The position numbers were made by a program, and so were the translations under genes. The notes beneath the pieces are model-generated. The model saw only the letters and a list, made by a program, of their open reading frames with translations, made no database searches and had not been told where the DNA came from. A stretch of 64,000 nucleotides of DNA from VXNF01 sp964291305. GTDB taxonomy: Bacteria > Actinomycetota > Acidimicrobiia > Acidimicrobiales > CATQHL01. The stretch covers positions 62,001 to 126,000 of the forward strand of contig OZ219784.1 of NCBI GenBank assembly GCA_964291305.2. Reading direction: 5' to 3'. Every line of letters starts with the position of its first letter. Positions within the stretch are counted from its first letter, which is position 1. Of the stretch, positions 51,197 through 59,948 are shown piece by piece.

Positions 51197-52912
51197 ATGA
51201 GCCCGCGGGTCGTCAGCCTGGACGACCCCAAAGCTCTCCAGGTCAGCGAAGTTGGAGCCAAAGCCGCCGGCTTGGCCCGGGCGCGGCGCGCTGGCTTGCC
51301 GGTGCTGGATGGGTTCGTCGTCACCCTGGCAGCCTCTGCTAAACCGCTACAGCAGGCTGCCGCCGAGCTTTCGGGACGCGGCTCGGGTGCCGCCCGGATG
51401 GTGCTGCTGCGCAGCGAACTAGACGATTCACTAATAGATGAGATCGCCGCCGCAGCCGCGGAGCTAGCCGAACCGCTCATCGCCCGCTCCTCTAGCGCGC
51501 TGGAAGGGGAAGGCAAATGGGCGGGGGCGTTCGCCTCGCTGCCCGAACTGAAGCGGGCGGAGGTGCCGAAGGCGCTGCGCAGCGTTTGGTCGGCGATGTT
51601 CACCCTCGAAGCCCTGGAACGTTTCGAAGCCTCCGGCATTGAACCCGCCAGCGCACTCATGGGTGTGTTGCTGCAGACCGAGCTGGCGCCAGACTGCGGC
51701 GGCGCAGCTACCGCCGACGAGATTGGCAGTGTCAGAGTCTCAGCGGTGAAAGGCTCGCCGCGCGACCTGCTGGCGGGCTGGGTGCCAGGCGTGCAGGCCA
51801 CCGTGGGGCCCGACGGCAGCATCTCTGGCAGCGAAGCGCTGGACCAAATAGGTGCCGCCACCCTCAACCAGGTGGCAGACTTGGCCCGCCGGGCCGCCAC
51901 CGAGCTGGGCTGCAACCTAGTGGAGTGGGCTGTCACCGGTGGCGCGGCCGTGCTGCTACAGGTACAGCGCACCGTCACCCCGACTGCCAGCAGCCGGGTG
52001 GAGTTGCCTGCCGCTCTGGGACATCCCCAAGCGCGGCGGTTAGCCCGGCTGGCGATGACTTATCCAGGGGCCTTGGGTGAAGAGTTAGTGCTGGGCTGGG
52101 CGGCGGGTCCGACCGGAGCTAGCAATGCTGGGGCCATCGATGCGGGATCTGTAGGGGGCGGGCAGTGCTCGGGACAAGGGCTTAGAGATCTGCTGGCTAG
52201 AACTCGCTCGGTTTCTGCTGAGTTGACTTCTCTGGCTTGGGGGCGGCCAATCGAAGAGGCTGCGGCTCTGGCCCGGTCGGTGCTTCGACGGTTGCGAGGA
52301 GATCGACCCAACGAATCGATCGAAGCCTTGGGGGAACTCGCGGCACCAGATGCAGCTATGGCTGCCGAAGTGTTGGAGAGCATCAGTCGGTTGGGGGTTG
52401 CTTTGGGCGATCCGCACGGTGTCTGGTATCACTCCGCTGATGAGTTGGCCGAAATACTGGCTGGTGACGCCGCTAGAGAGCGGGGCCGGGTGGGGCGAGA
52501 CCGCTGGGAGCCGTTCCTGGCTGGAGTGGCAGCACTGGCGGGCGAGGCGCTGAGCGGGATCGGGGCCTCCGGGGGCATCGGGGCCGGTCGACTGGTCTGG
52601 GTACCGAGCCCCACGGCAGTTGACCACGTGCGCCCACGGGACGTGATCTTGGTGCAGTACCCGCTGGCTAACTTCGCTCCCCTGCTGTGGGACGCCGCCG
52701 GACTTGTAGCGCTTGGCGGCGCACCCTCGGCCCACCTCATGGAAGTAGCCCGCTCCCTAGCGGTGCCCGCCGTCGTGAGCTGCCCGATCGATGACCTTGT
52801 CGAACTAAAGTCGGCCAGCCAGAAAGTCGGCGCAACTCACGAAACCCAGCGTGCGCTTCACCTCGCAACCGTCGATGGGGATGAGGGCCGCGTGGCAGTG
52901 CTGGAGCTTTGA
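51197..52912 (+). CDS. PEP/pyruvate-binding and PEP-utilising-domain protein
   Basis: A 571-residue protein. An N-terminal ATP-grasp-like PPDK/PEP-synthase domain (KAAGLARARRAGLPVLDGFVVT, IARSSSALEGE) covers about 1-260 and a middle region of unknown role follows. A C-terminal swivelling His domain contains GGAPSAHLMEVARSLAVPAVV. The order and lack of a PEP barrel recall rifampin phosphotransferase, but the protein is much shorter. It probably phosphorylates a small molecule. Its stop overlaps the next ATG (TGATG). Confidence 0.65.
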   Translation: MSPRVVSLDDPKALQVSEVGAKAAGLARARRAGLPVLDGFVVTLAASAKPLQQAAAELSGRGSGAARMVLLRSELDDSLIDEIAAAAAELAEPLIARSSSALEGEGKWAGAFASLPELKRAEVPKALRSVWSAMFTLEALERFEASGIEPASALMGVLLQTELAPDCGGAATADEIGSVRVSAVKGSPRDLLAGWVPGVQATVGPDGSISGSEALDQIGAATLNQVADLARRAATELGCNLVEWAVTGGAAVLLQVQRTVTPTASSRVELPAALGHPQARRLARLAMTYPGALGEELVLGWAAGPTGASNAGAIDAGSVGGGQCSGQGLRDLLARTRSVSAELTSLAWGRPIEEAAALARSVLRRLRGDRPNESIEALGELAAPDAAMAAEVLESISRLGVALGDPHGVWYHSADELAEILAGDAARERGRVGRDRWEPFLAGVAALAGEALSGIGASGGIGAGRLVWVPSPTAVDHVRPRDVILVQYPLANFAPLLWDAAGLVALGGAPSAHLMEVARSLAVPAVVSCPIDDLVELKSASQKVGATHETQRALHLATVDGDEGRVAVLEL

Positions 52913-53829
52913 TGAGCACCCTAAGCACCGACGGTCGTCCTCGTGTTATTCCCCGCGTCGGGGTAATCGGCGTCGGCGTTATGGGCGCAGCCATGTCCGA
53001 TCACCTGGTAAACGCCGGCTTCGAGGTTTGCGGCTACGACGTAGACCCTTCGAAGTTAGAAGACGTGGCGGCCACCGGGGTTGGCTCGGTCGCTGAAATC
53101 GCCGCCCGCAGCGACGTAGTGCTGCTTTCGCTGCCCTCGTCGGAGGCTCTGGAGACCGTGTCAGCGGAGCTAGCCGCAGCACGGCCAAGCGGAGTCGTGG
53201 CTGTCGAGATGGGCACGCTGCCCCTCGAGGCGAAGCAGCGGGCCTACGAGCGCCTGACCGCGGTGGGCTGTGACCTGCTAGACGCCCCCGTGAGTGGCAC
53301 CGGCCTACAGGCTGCCGACGCCACGCTGGTCATCTACAGCAGCGGCAACCGCGCTAGCTTCCAGCGAGCGCGGCCGATATTCGAGGTGATCGGCCGCCGC
53401 TGCTACGACCTAGGGGCCTTCGGCAACGGCAGTCGGATGAAGTTCGTGGCCAACCTGCTAGTGGCAGTGCACACCCTCGCAGCAGCCGAGGCGCACGCCC
53501 TCGCAGCAGCAGCCGGGCTGAGTGCCGAAGTCACCCAAGAGGTGATCTCAGCCGGCGTGGGCACCTCGTCGATGTTCGACATCCGCGGCCCGATGATGGC
53601 AGCGGACAACTTCCGCCCGCCGTCGGCCCGCCTGGCGATCATTCACAAGGACGCCGACATCATTGCTGACTTCGCCCGCGGGGCCGGCGCCGAGACGCCT
53701 CTGCTGGACGCCGCCCTGCCGCTGTATCGGCGCGGCCTTGAGGCTGGCCTCGGCGACCTGGATGCGGCCGCACTGCGTCGCTTGTTCCCGCCAACCCCGC
53801 AGGAACGGGAACCCCTAACGTCCCCTTAG
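52912..53829 (+). CDS. 3-hydroxyisobutyrate dehydrogenase-family NAD(P)-oxidoreductase (copy 1)
   Basis: A 305-residue beta-hydroxyacid dehydrogenase. It has an N-terminal Rossmann motif (GVIGVGVMGAAMSDHLVNAGFEVCGYDVD), the substrate-site DAPVSGTGLQAAD, and the catalytic lysine in GNGSRMKFVANLLVAVH. The first G of the canonical LVGG pair is not obvious, so the substrate is uncertain. It starts in a TGATG overlap with the preceding gene, with GGAG upstream. A second paralogue lies at 54956. Confidence 0.83.
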   Translation: MSTLSTDGRPRVIPRVGVIGVGVMGAAMSDHLVNAGFEVCGYDVDPSKLEDVAATGVGSVAEIAARSDVVLLSLPSSEALETVSAELAAARPSGVVAVEMGTLPLEAKQRAYERLTAVGCDLLDAPVSGTGLQAADATLVIYSSGNRASFQRARPIFEVIGRRCYDLGAFGNGSRMKFVANLLVAVHTLAAAEAHALAAAAGLSAEVTQEVISAGVGTSSMFDIRGPMMAADNFRPPSARLAIIHKDADIIADFARGAGAETPLLDAALPLYRRGLEAGLGDLDAAALRRLFPPTPQEREPLTSP

Positions 53830-53864
53830 AAGGCGCCAATAGAGCGCCCAAACAGCCCAACAGC

Positions 53865-53933
53865 GCCCCACCAGCCCAAATAGCCACCAACCCAAATAGG
53901 CCCCACCAGCCCAAATAGCCACCAACCCAAATA
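53865..53933 (+). repeat. 35-bp tandem repeat in the cyclase leader
   Basis: Two copies (53865-53898 and 53900-53933, period 35) of a C/A-rich unit, each built from two shorter CCMAATAGCC-type half-units. They fill most of the 117-base gap between 53829 and 53947. No ORF or hairpin is evident. The cyclase ribosome-binding site (AAAAGGAG) follows directly. Confidence 0.9.
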
Positions 53934-53946
53934 AAAGGAGAACCGC

Positions 53947-54906
53947 ATGACTATCCCCCGCAAGGTGCTGAGCACCGACCTGCTAGAGGAGTACTGCACC
54001 CGGTTCTGTAACTGGGGCCGCTGGGGAGACGAAGACGAGGTCGGCACCCTCAACTTCATCACCCCGGAGAAAATCATCGGTTCGGCTTCGCTGGTGCGCT
54101 CTGGCAAGGTGTTCTCGCTGGAGTTACCGCTGGACAGCAACGGACCCCAGACCGGGGCCTTCGGCCGGGTCAACCCAGTGCATCAGATGGTTGCAACCGG
54201 CACTGACCACATCCTTGGGCGCCAGGACTGGCCGCTGGAGTGGGGCGTGGCCGACGACTCGCTGTTCCTGTTCCTGCAGGGTGGCACGCAGTGGGACGCC
54301 CTGGCGCACATCTTCCACAAGGGGAAGATGTACAACGGTTTCGACGCCAGCTTGGTGCACGCCAAGGGCGCTGATCGCAACGGCATCCAGAACCAGAAGA
54401 CGGTGGTTTCCCGCGGCGTGCTGCTAGACGTGCCCCGGGCGCTGGGGCGGGAGCACCTGGAGCCGGGGGAGCCAATTGACGGCGACCTGCTGGATGAGAC
54501 CTGCACCCACCACGGCGTACAGGTCGGCACCGGTGACATCGTGCTGATCCGCACCGGCGACATGCAGCGCCGCCGGCACCTGCCGGGCTGGGACGGCTAC
54601 TCCGCTGGCGACTCCCCAGGGCTGTCGCTGCTGTCGGCCCCGTGGCTGGCCGAGCGAGAAATCGCCGCCGTGGCTACCGACACCTGGGGAGCCGAAGTGC
54701 GCCCCAACGAGATCCCCGACAGCTTCCAGCCGCTGCACCTAGTGATGGTGGTGAACATGGGCCTCTTCGTGGGCGAGATCTGGTACCTGGACGAGCTGGC
54801 AGAGGATTGCGCCGCCGACGGCGTGTACGAGTTTCAGCTGGTGGCGCCGCCGCTGGTCATCCCTCGAGCTGTCGGATCGCCGCTCAACCCCCAGGCCATC
54901 AAATAA
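53947..54906 (+). CDS. Cyclase / kynurenine formamidase-like family protein
   Basis: A 319-residue metal-dependent hydrolase of the PF04199 type: WGDEDEVGTLNFITPEKI at the start, GGTQWDALAHIF as the variant metal motif (usual HxGTHxDxxxH), then DIVLIRTGDM and AAVATDTWGAEV. Relatives hydrolyse formamides, isatin or other cyclic amides. In this cluster it may open a ring or amide before the dehydrogenases act. Confidence 0.82.
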   Translation: MTIPRKVLSTDLLEEYCTRFCNWGRWGDEDEVGTLNFITPEKIIGSASLVRSGKVFSLELPLDSNGPQTGAFGRVNPVHQMVATGTDHILGRQDWPLEWGVADDSLFLFLQGGTQWDALAHIFHKGKMYNGFDASLVHAKGADRNGIQNQKTVVSRGVLLDVPRALGREHLEPGEPIDGDLLDETCTHHGVQVGTGDIVLIRTGDMQRRRHLPGWDGYSAGDSPGLSLLSAPWLAEREIAAVATDTWGAEVRPNEIPDSFQPLHLVMVVNMGLFVGEIWYLDELAEDCAADGVYEFQLVAPPLVIPRAVGSPLNPQAIK

Positions 54907-54955
54907 CCCACCTGAGATAAATAGCCCACCGAGGACCCTTGCCAGGGAGGTCACC

Positions 54956-55873
54956 GTGAGCATCCAAGGGCGCCTGCCAGCAGACGTGCCGATCGGCTGG
55001 ATCGGCACCGGAGTCATGGGTGCCTCCATGTGCGGGCACCTCATGAGCGCTGGCCACCCCGCAGCCGTCCACACCCGCACCCGCGCCAAGGCCGCCGGGC
55101 TGCTAGAGCAGGGCGCGACATGGGCCGACTCGCCACGCCAGGTAGCCGAGGCAACCGGCGTGATCTTCAGCATCGTGGGCTACCCGGCTGACGTGCGGGA
55201 GGTGATCTTGGGCCCCGACGGCGTGTTGGCCGGCTGTCGCGGCGGCGAGGTAATCGTGGACATGACCACCAGCGAACCTTCCCTGGCAGTCGAGATAGCC
55301 GAGGCGGCCGCGGCTCGGGGTGTAGCGGCGGTGGACGCTCCCGTATCGGGGGGCGATGTGGGTGCCCGCGGCGGCACCCTTTCGATCATGATCGGGGGCG
55401 ACGCCGAGGTGGTGACCTCCCTAGCGCCCTTCTGGGATGCCATGGGGCGCACCTGGGTACACCAGGGCGGCCCCGGCGCCGGCCAGCACACCAAGATGGT
55501 GAACCAGACGCTCATAGCCGCCGGCATGATCAGCGTATGTGAGGGCCTGCTCTACGCCTGGCGGGCCGGGCTAAACCTAGAACAGGTCATGGAGTCGGTA
55601 GCCAGCGGCGCGGCGGGCAGCTGGTCGCTCTCCAACCTGGGCACCCGCATGATCGCCGGCAACTTCGACCCGGGCTTCTTCGTTGAGCATTTCGTAAAAG
55701 ACATGGGCATCGCCCTCGCTGAGGCCGACCGCATGGGCCTCGAGCTGCCGGGCCTGCGGCTAGCCCGGGAACTCTACGGCCAACTGATAGCCGCCGATCG
55801 GGGTCGCCTCGGCACTCAATCCCTGATTCTGGCCCTCGCCGAACTCTCGGGGCTGGACTGGGCTAAGCGCTGA
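54956..55873 (+). CDS. 3-hydroxyisobutyrate dehydrogenase-family NAD(P)-oxidoreductase (copy 2)
   Basis: A 305-residue paralogue of the protein at 52912. It has IGWIGTGVMGASMCGHLMSAGHPAAVHTRT, VDAPVSGGDVGARGGTLSIMIGG and GPGAGQHTKMVNQTLIA with the catalytic Lys. It is closer to canonical 3-hydroxyisobutyrate and tartronate-semialdehyde reductases than the first copy. The GTG start has GGGAGG upstream. The 49-base gap before it holds a short degenerate repeat (AAATARCCCACC twice, 18-base offset). The cobalamin riboswitch begins within about 20 bases of its stop. Confidence 0.86.
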   Translation: MSIQGRLPADVPIGWIGTGVMGASMCGHLMSAGHPAAVHTRTRAKAAGLLEQGATWADSPRQVAEATGVIFSIVGYPADVREVILGPDGVLAGCRGGEVIVDMTTSEPSLAVEIAEAAAARGVAAVDAPVSGGDVGARGGTLSIMIGGDAEVVTSLAPFWDAMGRTWVHQGGPGAGQHTKMVNQTLIAAGMISVCEGLLYAWRAGLNLEQVMESVASGAAGSWSLSNLGTRMIAGNFDPGFFVEHFVKDMGIALAEADRMGLELPGLRLARELYGQLIAADRGRLGTQSLILALAELSGLDWAKR

Positions 55874-55889
55874 GGCTCTGTCCGGCCTA

Positions 55890-56032
55890 GACTGGCCCCC
55901 GGTCCGGGGACGAAGTCCGGTTGGAATCCGGCACTGTCCCGCAACGGTGAAGCGATGCCTGTCGCTTGGGGAAGTTCCCCAGCTTCGAACCATCGCTGAG
56001 TCCGGTCGAATCCCGGCCCGAGCAAACCACAA
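55890..56032 (+). promoter_or_regulatory. Cobalamin riboswitch
   Basis: The core GAATCCGGCACTGTCCCGC followed by AACGGTGAAGC is the conserved centre of B12 riboswitches. The later GAGTCCGGTCGAATCCCGG element fits the B12-box side of the actinobacterial form, with G/C-rich paired segments before and between. It lies directly upstream of btuF-btuC-btuD and should switch off the operon when adenosylcobalamin is plentiful. The boundaries are approximate. Confidence 0.87.
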
Positions 56033-56111
56033 CACCCTCGAGGATCAGGGTTGGTTTGGCCGGCAGCCTCTGTCGATCGAGCTTCTGTCCTCGACCGACA
56101 GGAGGTACCCG

Positions 56112-57305
56112 ATGCTCAAACAGCGCTCCGTTGTATTTCTCGCTTGGATTCTGGCGCTTGCCGGCTTGCTAGCCGTCAGCTGCGGCAGCGACAACACATC
56201 TGACGCTACGGCTCCGGCTCCGCCACCGGTGGCCGAGCCCGCGCCAGCACCATCGGAAGTGGATCCGCCCCCGGCACCGCCAGAACAACCCAGGGAGGAG
56301 GCCAGCCCCACGACGGCAACCGTCGAAGAACCCCCAGCAGCCTCCTCAGCTACGACGTCTTCGCCCACGACAACTGCGCCCACGACAACTGCGCCTACGA
56401 CAACTGTCGCGGTCGCGCCCGAACCGCCGAGCACCACTAGCACGACCGTTGCCACAGCGGAAGAAGAACCAGCCGGTCTGGATGCTAGGTTCCCCGTCAC
56501 GATCGACTCCGACGCCGGTACCTGGATGCTGGAGCAGGCACCACAGCGCATCGTTTCCCTGTCGCCGACTGCCACCGAGACCCTTTTCGCTGTCGGTGCG
56601 GGGCCGCAAGTAGTAGCTGCCGATAGTTGGTCAACTTTCCCCCCAGAGGCTCCGACCACCGACCTCTCGGCATTCAACCCAAACGTTGAAGCCATAACCA
56701 CATACGACCCCGACCTTGTGGTGATCTCCTACGACACAAACGACCTAGTTGCCAGCCTGACCGCACTGGAAATACCGGTACTGATGAGCACAAATCCAGC
56801 TGACATCGAGGGTGGTTACACCACTATGACCCAGCTCGCTACAGCCACCGGCCACGTCGAAGGAGCCCAGGAAGTTATCGAGTCGATGCGTACCGCCATA
56901 ACCGAAACCCTGGCAAGCGCCCCCGATATCCAGATCCGCGTGTACCACGAACTCGACAATACGTACTACTCGGCAAGCTCTAACGGCTTCGTGGGTTCGG
57001 TCTATTCCACGCTCGGCGTTATCAACATCGCCGATGAAGCAGACGTCAACGGCTCGGGATTCCCCCAGCTCACCGAGGAGTACATCATCGAGGCGGACCC
57101 GCAGCTGATCGTGATTACCGACCAGACGGGTTACACCGCTGAGGATGTTGCCGCCCGTCCCGGTTGGGATTCGATCAGCGCAGTGCGTGAGGGCAACATC
57201 CTCATGGTCAACGCCGACATTGCCTCGCGCTGGGGCCCTCGTCTTCCCCAGTTCCTCAGCGCCGTGACAGAGGCTCTGACAGAAATCGCTGCTACGGCCC
57301 CCTAA
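56112..57305 (+). CDS. btuF: Cobalamin-binding lipoprotein BtuF-like
   Basis: A 397-residue substrate-binding protein of the BtuF/FecB group. The signal ends AGLLAVSC (lipobox), and a long Thr/Pro/Ser linker (about 25-125, with TTTAPTTTAPTTT) follows. The domain begins RIVSLSPTATETLFAVGAGPQVVAADSWSTFP and has FNPNVEAITTYDPDLVVIS. GGAGG at 56101-56105 precedes the ATG. The riboswitch upstream supports cobalamin or a precursor as ligand, rather than a siderophore. Confidence 0.88.
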   Translation: MLKQRSVVFLAWILALAGLLAVSCGSDNTSDATAPAPPPVAEPAPAPSEVDPPPAPPEQPREEASPTTATVEEPPAASSATTSSPTTTAPTTTAPTTTVAVAPEPPSTTSTTVATAEEEPAGLDARFPVTIDSDAGTWMLEQAPQRIVSLSPTATETLFAVGAGPQVVAADSWSTFPPEAPTTDLSAFNPNVEAITTYDPDLVVISYDTNDLVASLTALEIPVLMSTNPADIEGGYTTMTQLATATGHVEGAQEVIESMRTAITETLASAPDIQIRVYHELDNTYYSASSNGFVGSVYSTLGVINIADEADVNGSGFPQLTEEYIIEADPQLIVITDQTGYTAEDVAARPGWDSISAVREGNILMVNADIASRWGPRLPQFLSAVTEALTEIAATAP

Positions 57306-57339
57306 GCCGAGCCAGAACCGACAAGCACTGATACTAGCT

Positions 57340-58419
57340 ATGGCCGCACCGCCGGAACGTGCCGCGGCCGAAACGGCGGCACTGCGGGCATTCCGCTTGC
57401 CGCCGTTGGCGGCGGCAGTGGCTCTTGTAGTTGTTGCGGGCGTGGCGTTGCTTAGTGCGACGCGAGGCGCCGCCGGACTGGGATTCACCGACGTGCTAGC
57501 GGCCATAGCGGATCGGCTGCCGCTAGTCGAGTTGGATTCGGGGCTGAGCAGCCGCCAGGAGGGCATTCTGTTCCAGATTCGCCTGCCCCGGTTGGTGCTG
57601 GGAATGTTAGTGGGCGGGGCTTTAGCCATGGCCGGAGCCGCATATCAGGGCGTGTTCCGCAATCCCCTCGCAGACCCATACCTACTGGGCATCTCCGCCG
57701 GGGCGGGGTTCGGCGCCGTGCTAGCGATCGGGTTCGGCCTCGACTTGGGCCTGGGACCGTTCGACGCCGTGGCAGCGGCGGCGTTCGTCGGGGCGATAGT
57801 GGCGGTTACGGCCTCAGCCACCATCGCCCGGGGCGCCTGGCGCTCGACTGCCACGCTGCTACTGGCCGGCATCGCTATGGCTTCCCTTTTCTCTGCCGCC
57901 CAGACCTACGCCTTGAGCCAGCTGAACGAGGCGCTCACCCGCGAGGTGATTTCATGGCTGTTCGGCCGGCTGAACACCAGTGGCTGGGGGGAAGTAGGGA
58001 TCCTGGGGCCTTACGTGATCGTCTGCGGGCTTGTCCTGCTGTTGCACCGCCGCCATCTGGATGTGCTGCGGGTGGGCGACGACGAGGCCCGCTCTCTGGG
58101 AATAAACCCAACTCGACTGCGGCTGGTGGTTATCCTCGCCGCCTCGCTGCTGACAGCCGCGGCGGTGTCGGTCAGCGGTCTAATAGGTTTTGTGGGCCTT
58201 GTCGTGCCCCATGTCGTCCGGCTGCTGGTGAGCCATAGTTACCGCGTCATCGTGCCACTCTCGGCGCTTGGCGGAGCGGCCTTTCTGGCGTTGGTGGACA
58301 CCGGAGCCCGCACGCTCACCGCCCCCGCCGAACTGCCGGTCGGGGTAATCACCGCGTTAGTGGGCGCCCCGTTCTTCGTGCTGGTGCTGTGGCGCGCCTC
58401 CCGCAAGGTGCTGGCATGA
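57340..58419 (+). CDS. btuC: Cobalamin ABC transporter permease BtuC-like
   Basis: A 359-residue FecCD-family permease with about ten hydrophobic segments: RLPRLVLGMLVGGALAMAGAAYQGVFRNPLADPYLLGISAGAGFGA, LLAGIAMASLFSAAQTY and GLIGFVGLVVPHVVRLLVSHSYR are all family signatures. It forms the channel for BtuF and the downstream ATPase. The stop overlaps the next ATG (ATGA 58416-58419). Confidence 0.9.
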   Translation: MAAPPERAAAETAALRAFRLPPLAAAVALVVVAGVALLSATRGAAGLGFTDVLAAIADRLPLVELDSGLSSRQEGILFQIRLPRLVLGMLVGGALAMAGAAYQGVFRNPLADPYLLGISAGAGFGAVLAIGFGLDLGLGPFDAVAAAAFVGAIVAVTASATIARGAWRSTATLLLAGIAMASLFSAAQTYALSQLNEALTREVISWLFGRLNTSGWGEVGILGPYVIVCGLVLLLHRRHLDVLRVGDDEARSLGINPTRLRLVVILAASLLTAAAVSVSGLIGFVGLVVPHVVRLLVSHSYRVIVPLSALGGAAFLALVDTGARTLTAPAELPVGVITALVGAPFFVLVLWRASRKVLA

Positions 58420-59837
58420 CGGCAGGCACAGCTCATCTTCCGCCTTCAAGCGGCGATGCACTAACAGAGCTGGACTCAGCTGCCGAATCGCTCACCTGTC
58501 GGCAGATACGGGTGTCGTTCGGCGAGATCGAGGCACTGCGCGGGGTAGACCTGCGGCTGAGCAGCGGAGAGTGGCTTGGCCTGATCGGACCGAACGGCGC
58601 CGGCAAGTCCACGCTGCTGCGCGCAATCGCTGGCCTGGTGGACTACGAAGGCAGCGTCTCTCTGGGCTGTGGCCGGCGGCTTGGCGGCCAAGATGTGGCC
58701 CTAGTGCCGCAGAACCCAACACTGCCCGAAGGCATGACTGTGGCCGAGTACGCCCTGCTGGGTCGAAGCCCCCACCTGGGTTGGCTGGAGGTGGAGTCGC
58801 GCCGTGACCGCCGCATAGTAGCCACGGCGTTGGAGCGGCTGAACCTGCAGCGGTTCGCCGACCGCCCCGTGACTCACCTTTCCGGTGGCGAAATCCAGCG
58901 CGTCACGTTAGCGCGAGCGCTCGTCCAGCAGGCCCCGATCCTGCTCTTAGACGAGCCGACAAGCTCGCTAGATCTAGGCCACCGAGATTCTGTACTGGAG
59001 TTGATAGACAAACTGCGTCGCAACGTCGGAGTCTCAGTGATCGCCGCCATGCACGACCTCAGCACGGCTGCTCGCTTTGCCGACCGTTTGGCGCTAATCC
59101 ACCGGGGGCGCATCGTGGCCGACGGCCCGCCGCAGAGCGTCCTGCAACCCAGCAGACTCTCTGCGGTCTACGCCACGCCGCTAAACGTCCACACCATCGA
59201 CGGCGAAATAGTCGTCTTGCCCACTGCCCGAACCGACCCGAACCAACAGGAGCACCCGACCATGACAACCGACCAAGCACCCCTTACCGAACGACCCTAC
59301 GAGCGAGGTGAGTTGCGCTCGGCACCCTCGCTGGTGCTGGTCAACACCGGCGAGGGGAAAGGTAAGTCCACGGCGGCGTTCGGCACGGTTTTGCGGGCCG
59401 TGGCTTTGGGCTGGCCGACCGCAGTGGTTCAGTTCCTCAAGAGCGGAGATTGGAATACCGGCGAAGAGAAAGTATGTCGCAGCCTGGGCGTGGAGTGGTC
59501 CTCAGCAGGCGACGGCTTCACCTGGGAATCCGAGGACCTGGACGAGACCCAAGCTAAAGCAGTAGCCGCCTGGCAGTTCTCTGCCGAGTTGATAGCGGCG
59601 GGCAATCACCGGCTAGTGGTGCTAGACGAGATCAGCTACGCCATGACCTGGGGTTGGATCGCCGCCGCCGAAGTAGCCGCAGCGCTGGCTGGCCGCCCAG
59701 AGCAGGTCAACGTAATCCTGACAGGGCGGGACATGGCCGCAGAAATAGTCGAAGTGGCCGACACCGTTAGCGAGATGGTGAGCGTGAAACATGCCTTCGA
59801 CCGCGGTATTCGGGCCAAGAAGGGAATCGACTACTAG
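58416..59837 (+). CDS. BtuD ATPase fused to cob(I)alamin adenosyltransferase (CobO/BtuR)
   Basis: One uninterrupted 473-residue frame joins two enzymes. Residues about 35-280 are the importer ATPase (Walker A GPNGAGKS near 58, LSGGEIQR near 154, LLLDEPTSSLDLG near 174). Residues about 290-473 are a BtuR/CobO-type adenosyltransferase (P-loop NTGEGKGKST near 309, VVLDEISYAMTWG, VILTGRD). Uptake and conversion to adenosylcobalamin are thus coupled. The linker contains AGGAG and an in-frame ATG (59262), so the adenosyltransferase may also be made alone. I chose 58416 for the ATGA overlap with btuC. Confidence 0.88.
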   Translation: MTAGTAHLPPSSGDALTELDSAAESLTCRQIRVSFGEIEALRGVDLRLSSGEWLGLIGPNGAGKSTLLRAIAGLVDYEGSVSLGCGRRLGGQDVALVPQNPTLPEGMTVAEYALLGRSPHLGWLEVESRRDRRIVATALERLNLQRFADRPVTHLSGGEIQRVTLARALVQQAPILLLDEPTSSLDLGHRDSVLELIDKLRRNVGVSVIAAMHDLSTAARFADRLALIHRGRIVADGPPQSVLQPSRLSAVYATPLNVHTIDGEIVVLPTARTDPNQQEHPTMTTDQAPLTERPYERGELRSAPSLVLVNTGEGKGKSTAAFGTVLRAVALGWPTAVVQFLKSGDWNTGEEKVCRSLGVEWSSAGDGFTWESEDLDETQAKAVAAWQFSAELIAAGNHRLVVLDEISYAMTWGWIAAAEVAAALAGRPEQVNVILTGRDMAAEIVEVADTVSEMVSVKHAFDRGIRAKKGIDY

Positions 59838-59848
59838 TGACTACTAAT
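59829..59848 (+). repeat. 10-bp tandem repeat at the stop of the btuD::cobO gene
   Basis: GACTACTAGT is followed directly by GACTACTAAT. The first copy contains the stop codon TAG (59835-59837). It is one of several short stop-codon duplications in the window. Confidence 0.7.
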
Positions 59849-59948
59849 TCTGCGTAAATTCTCGTAATTTTCGGCTGTCATAGCCCTGGGGTATGGTGCC
59901 TTTCGGCAGTTGCCAAACCGACCACCGACCGCAGACGGAGGGAGCTAG

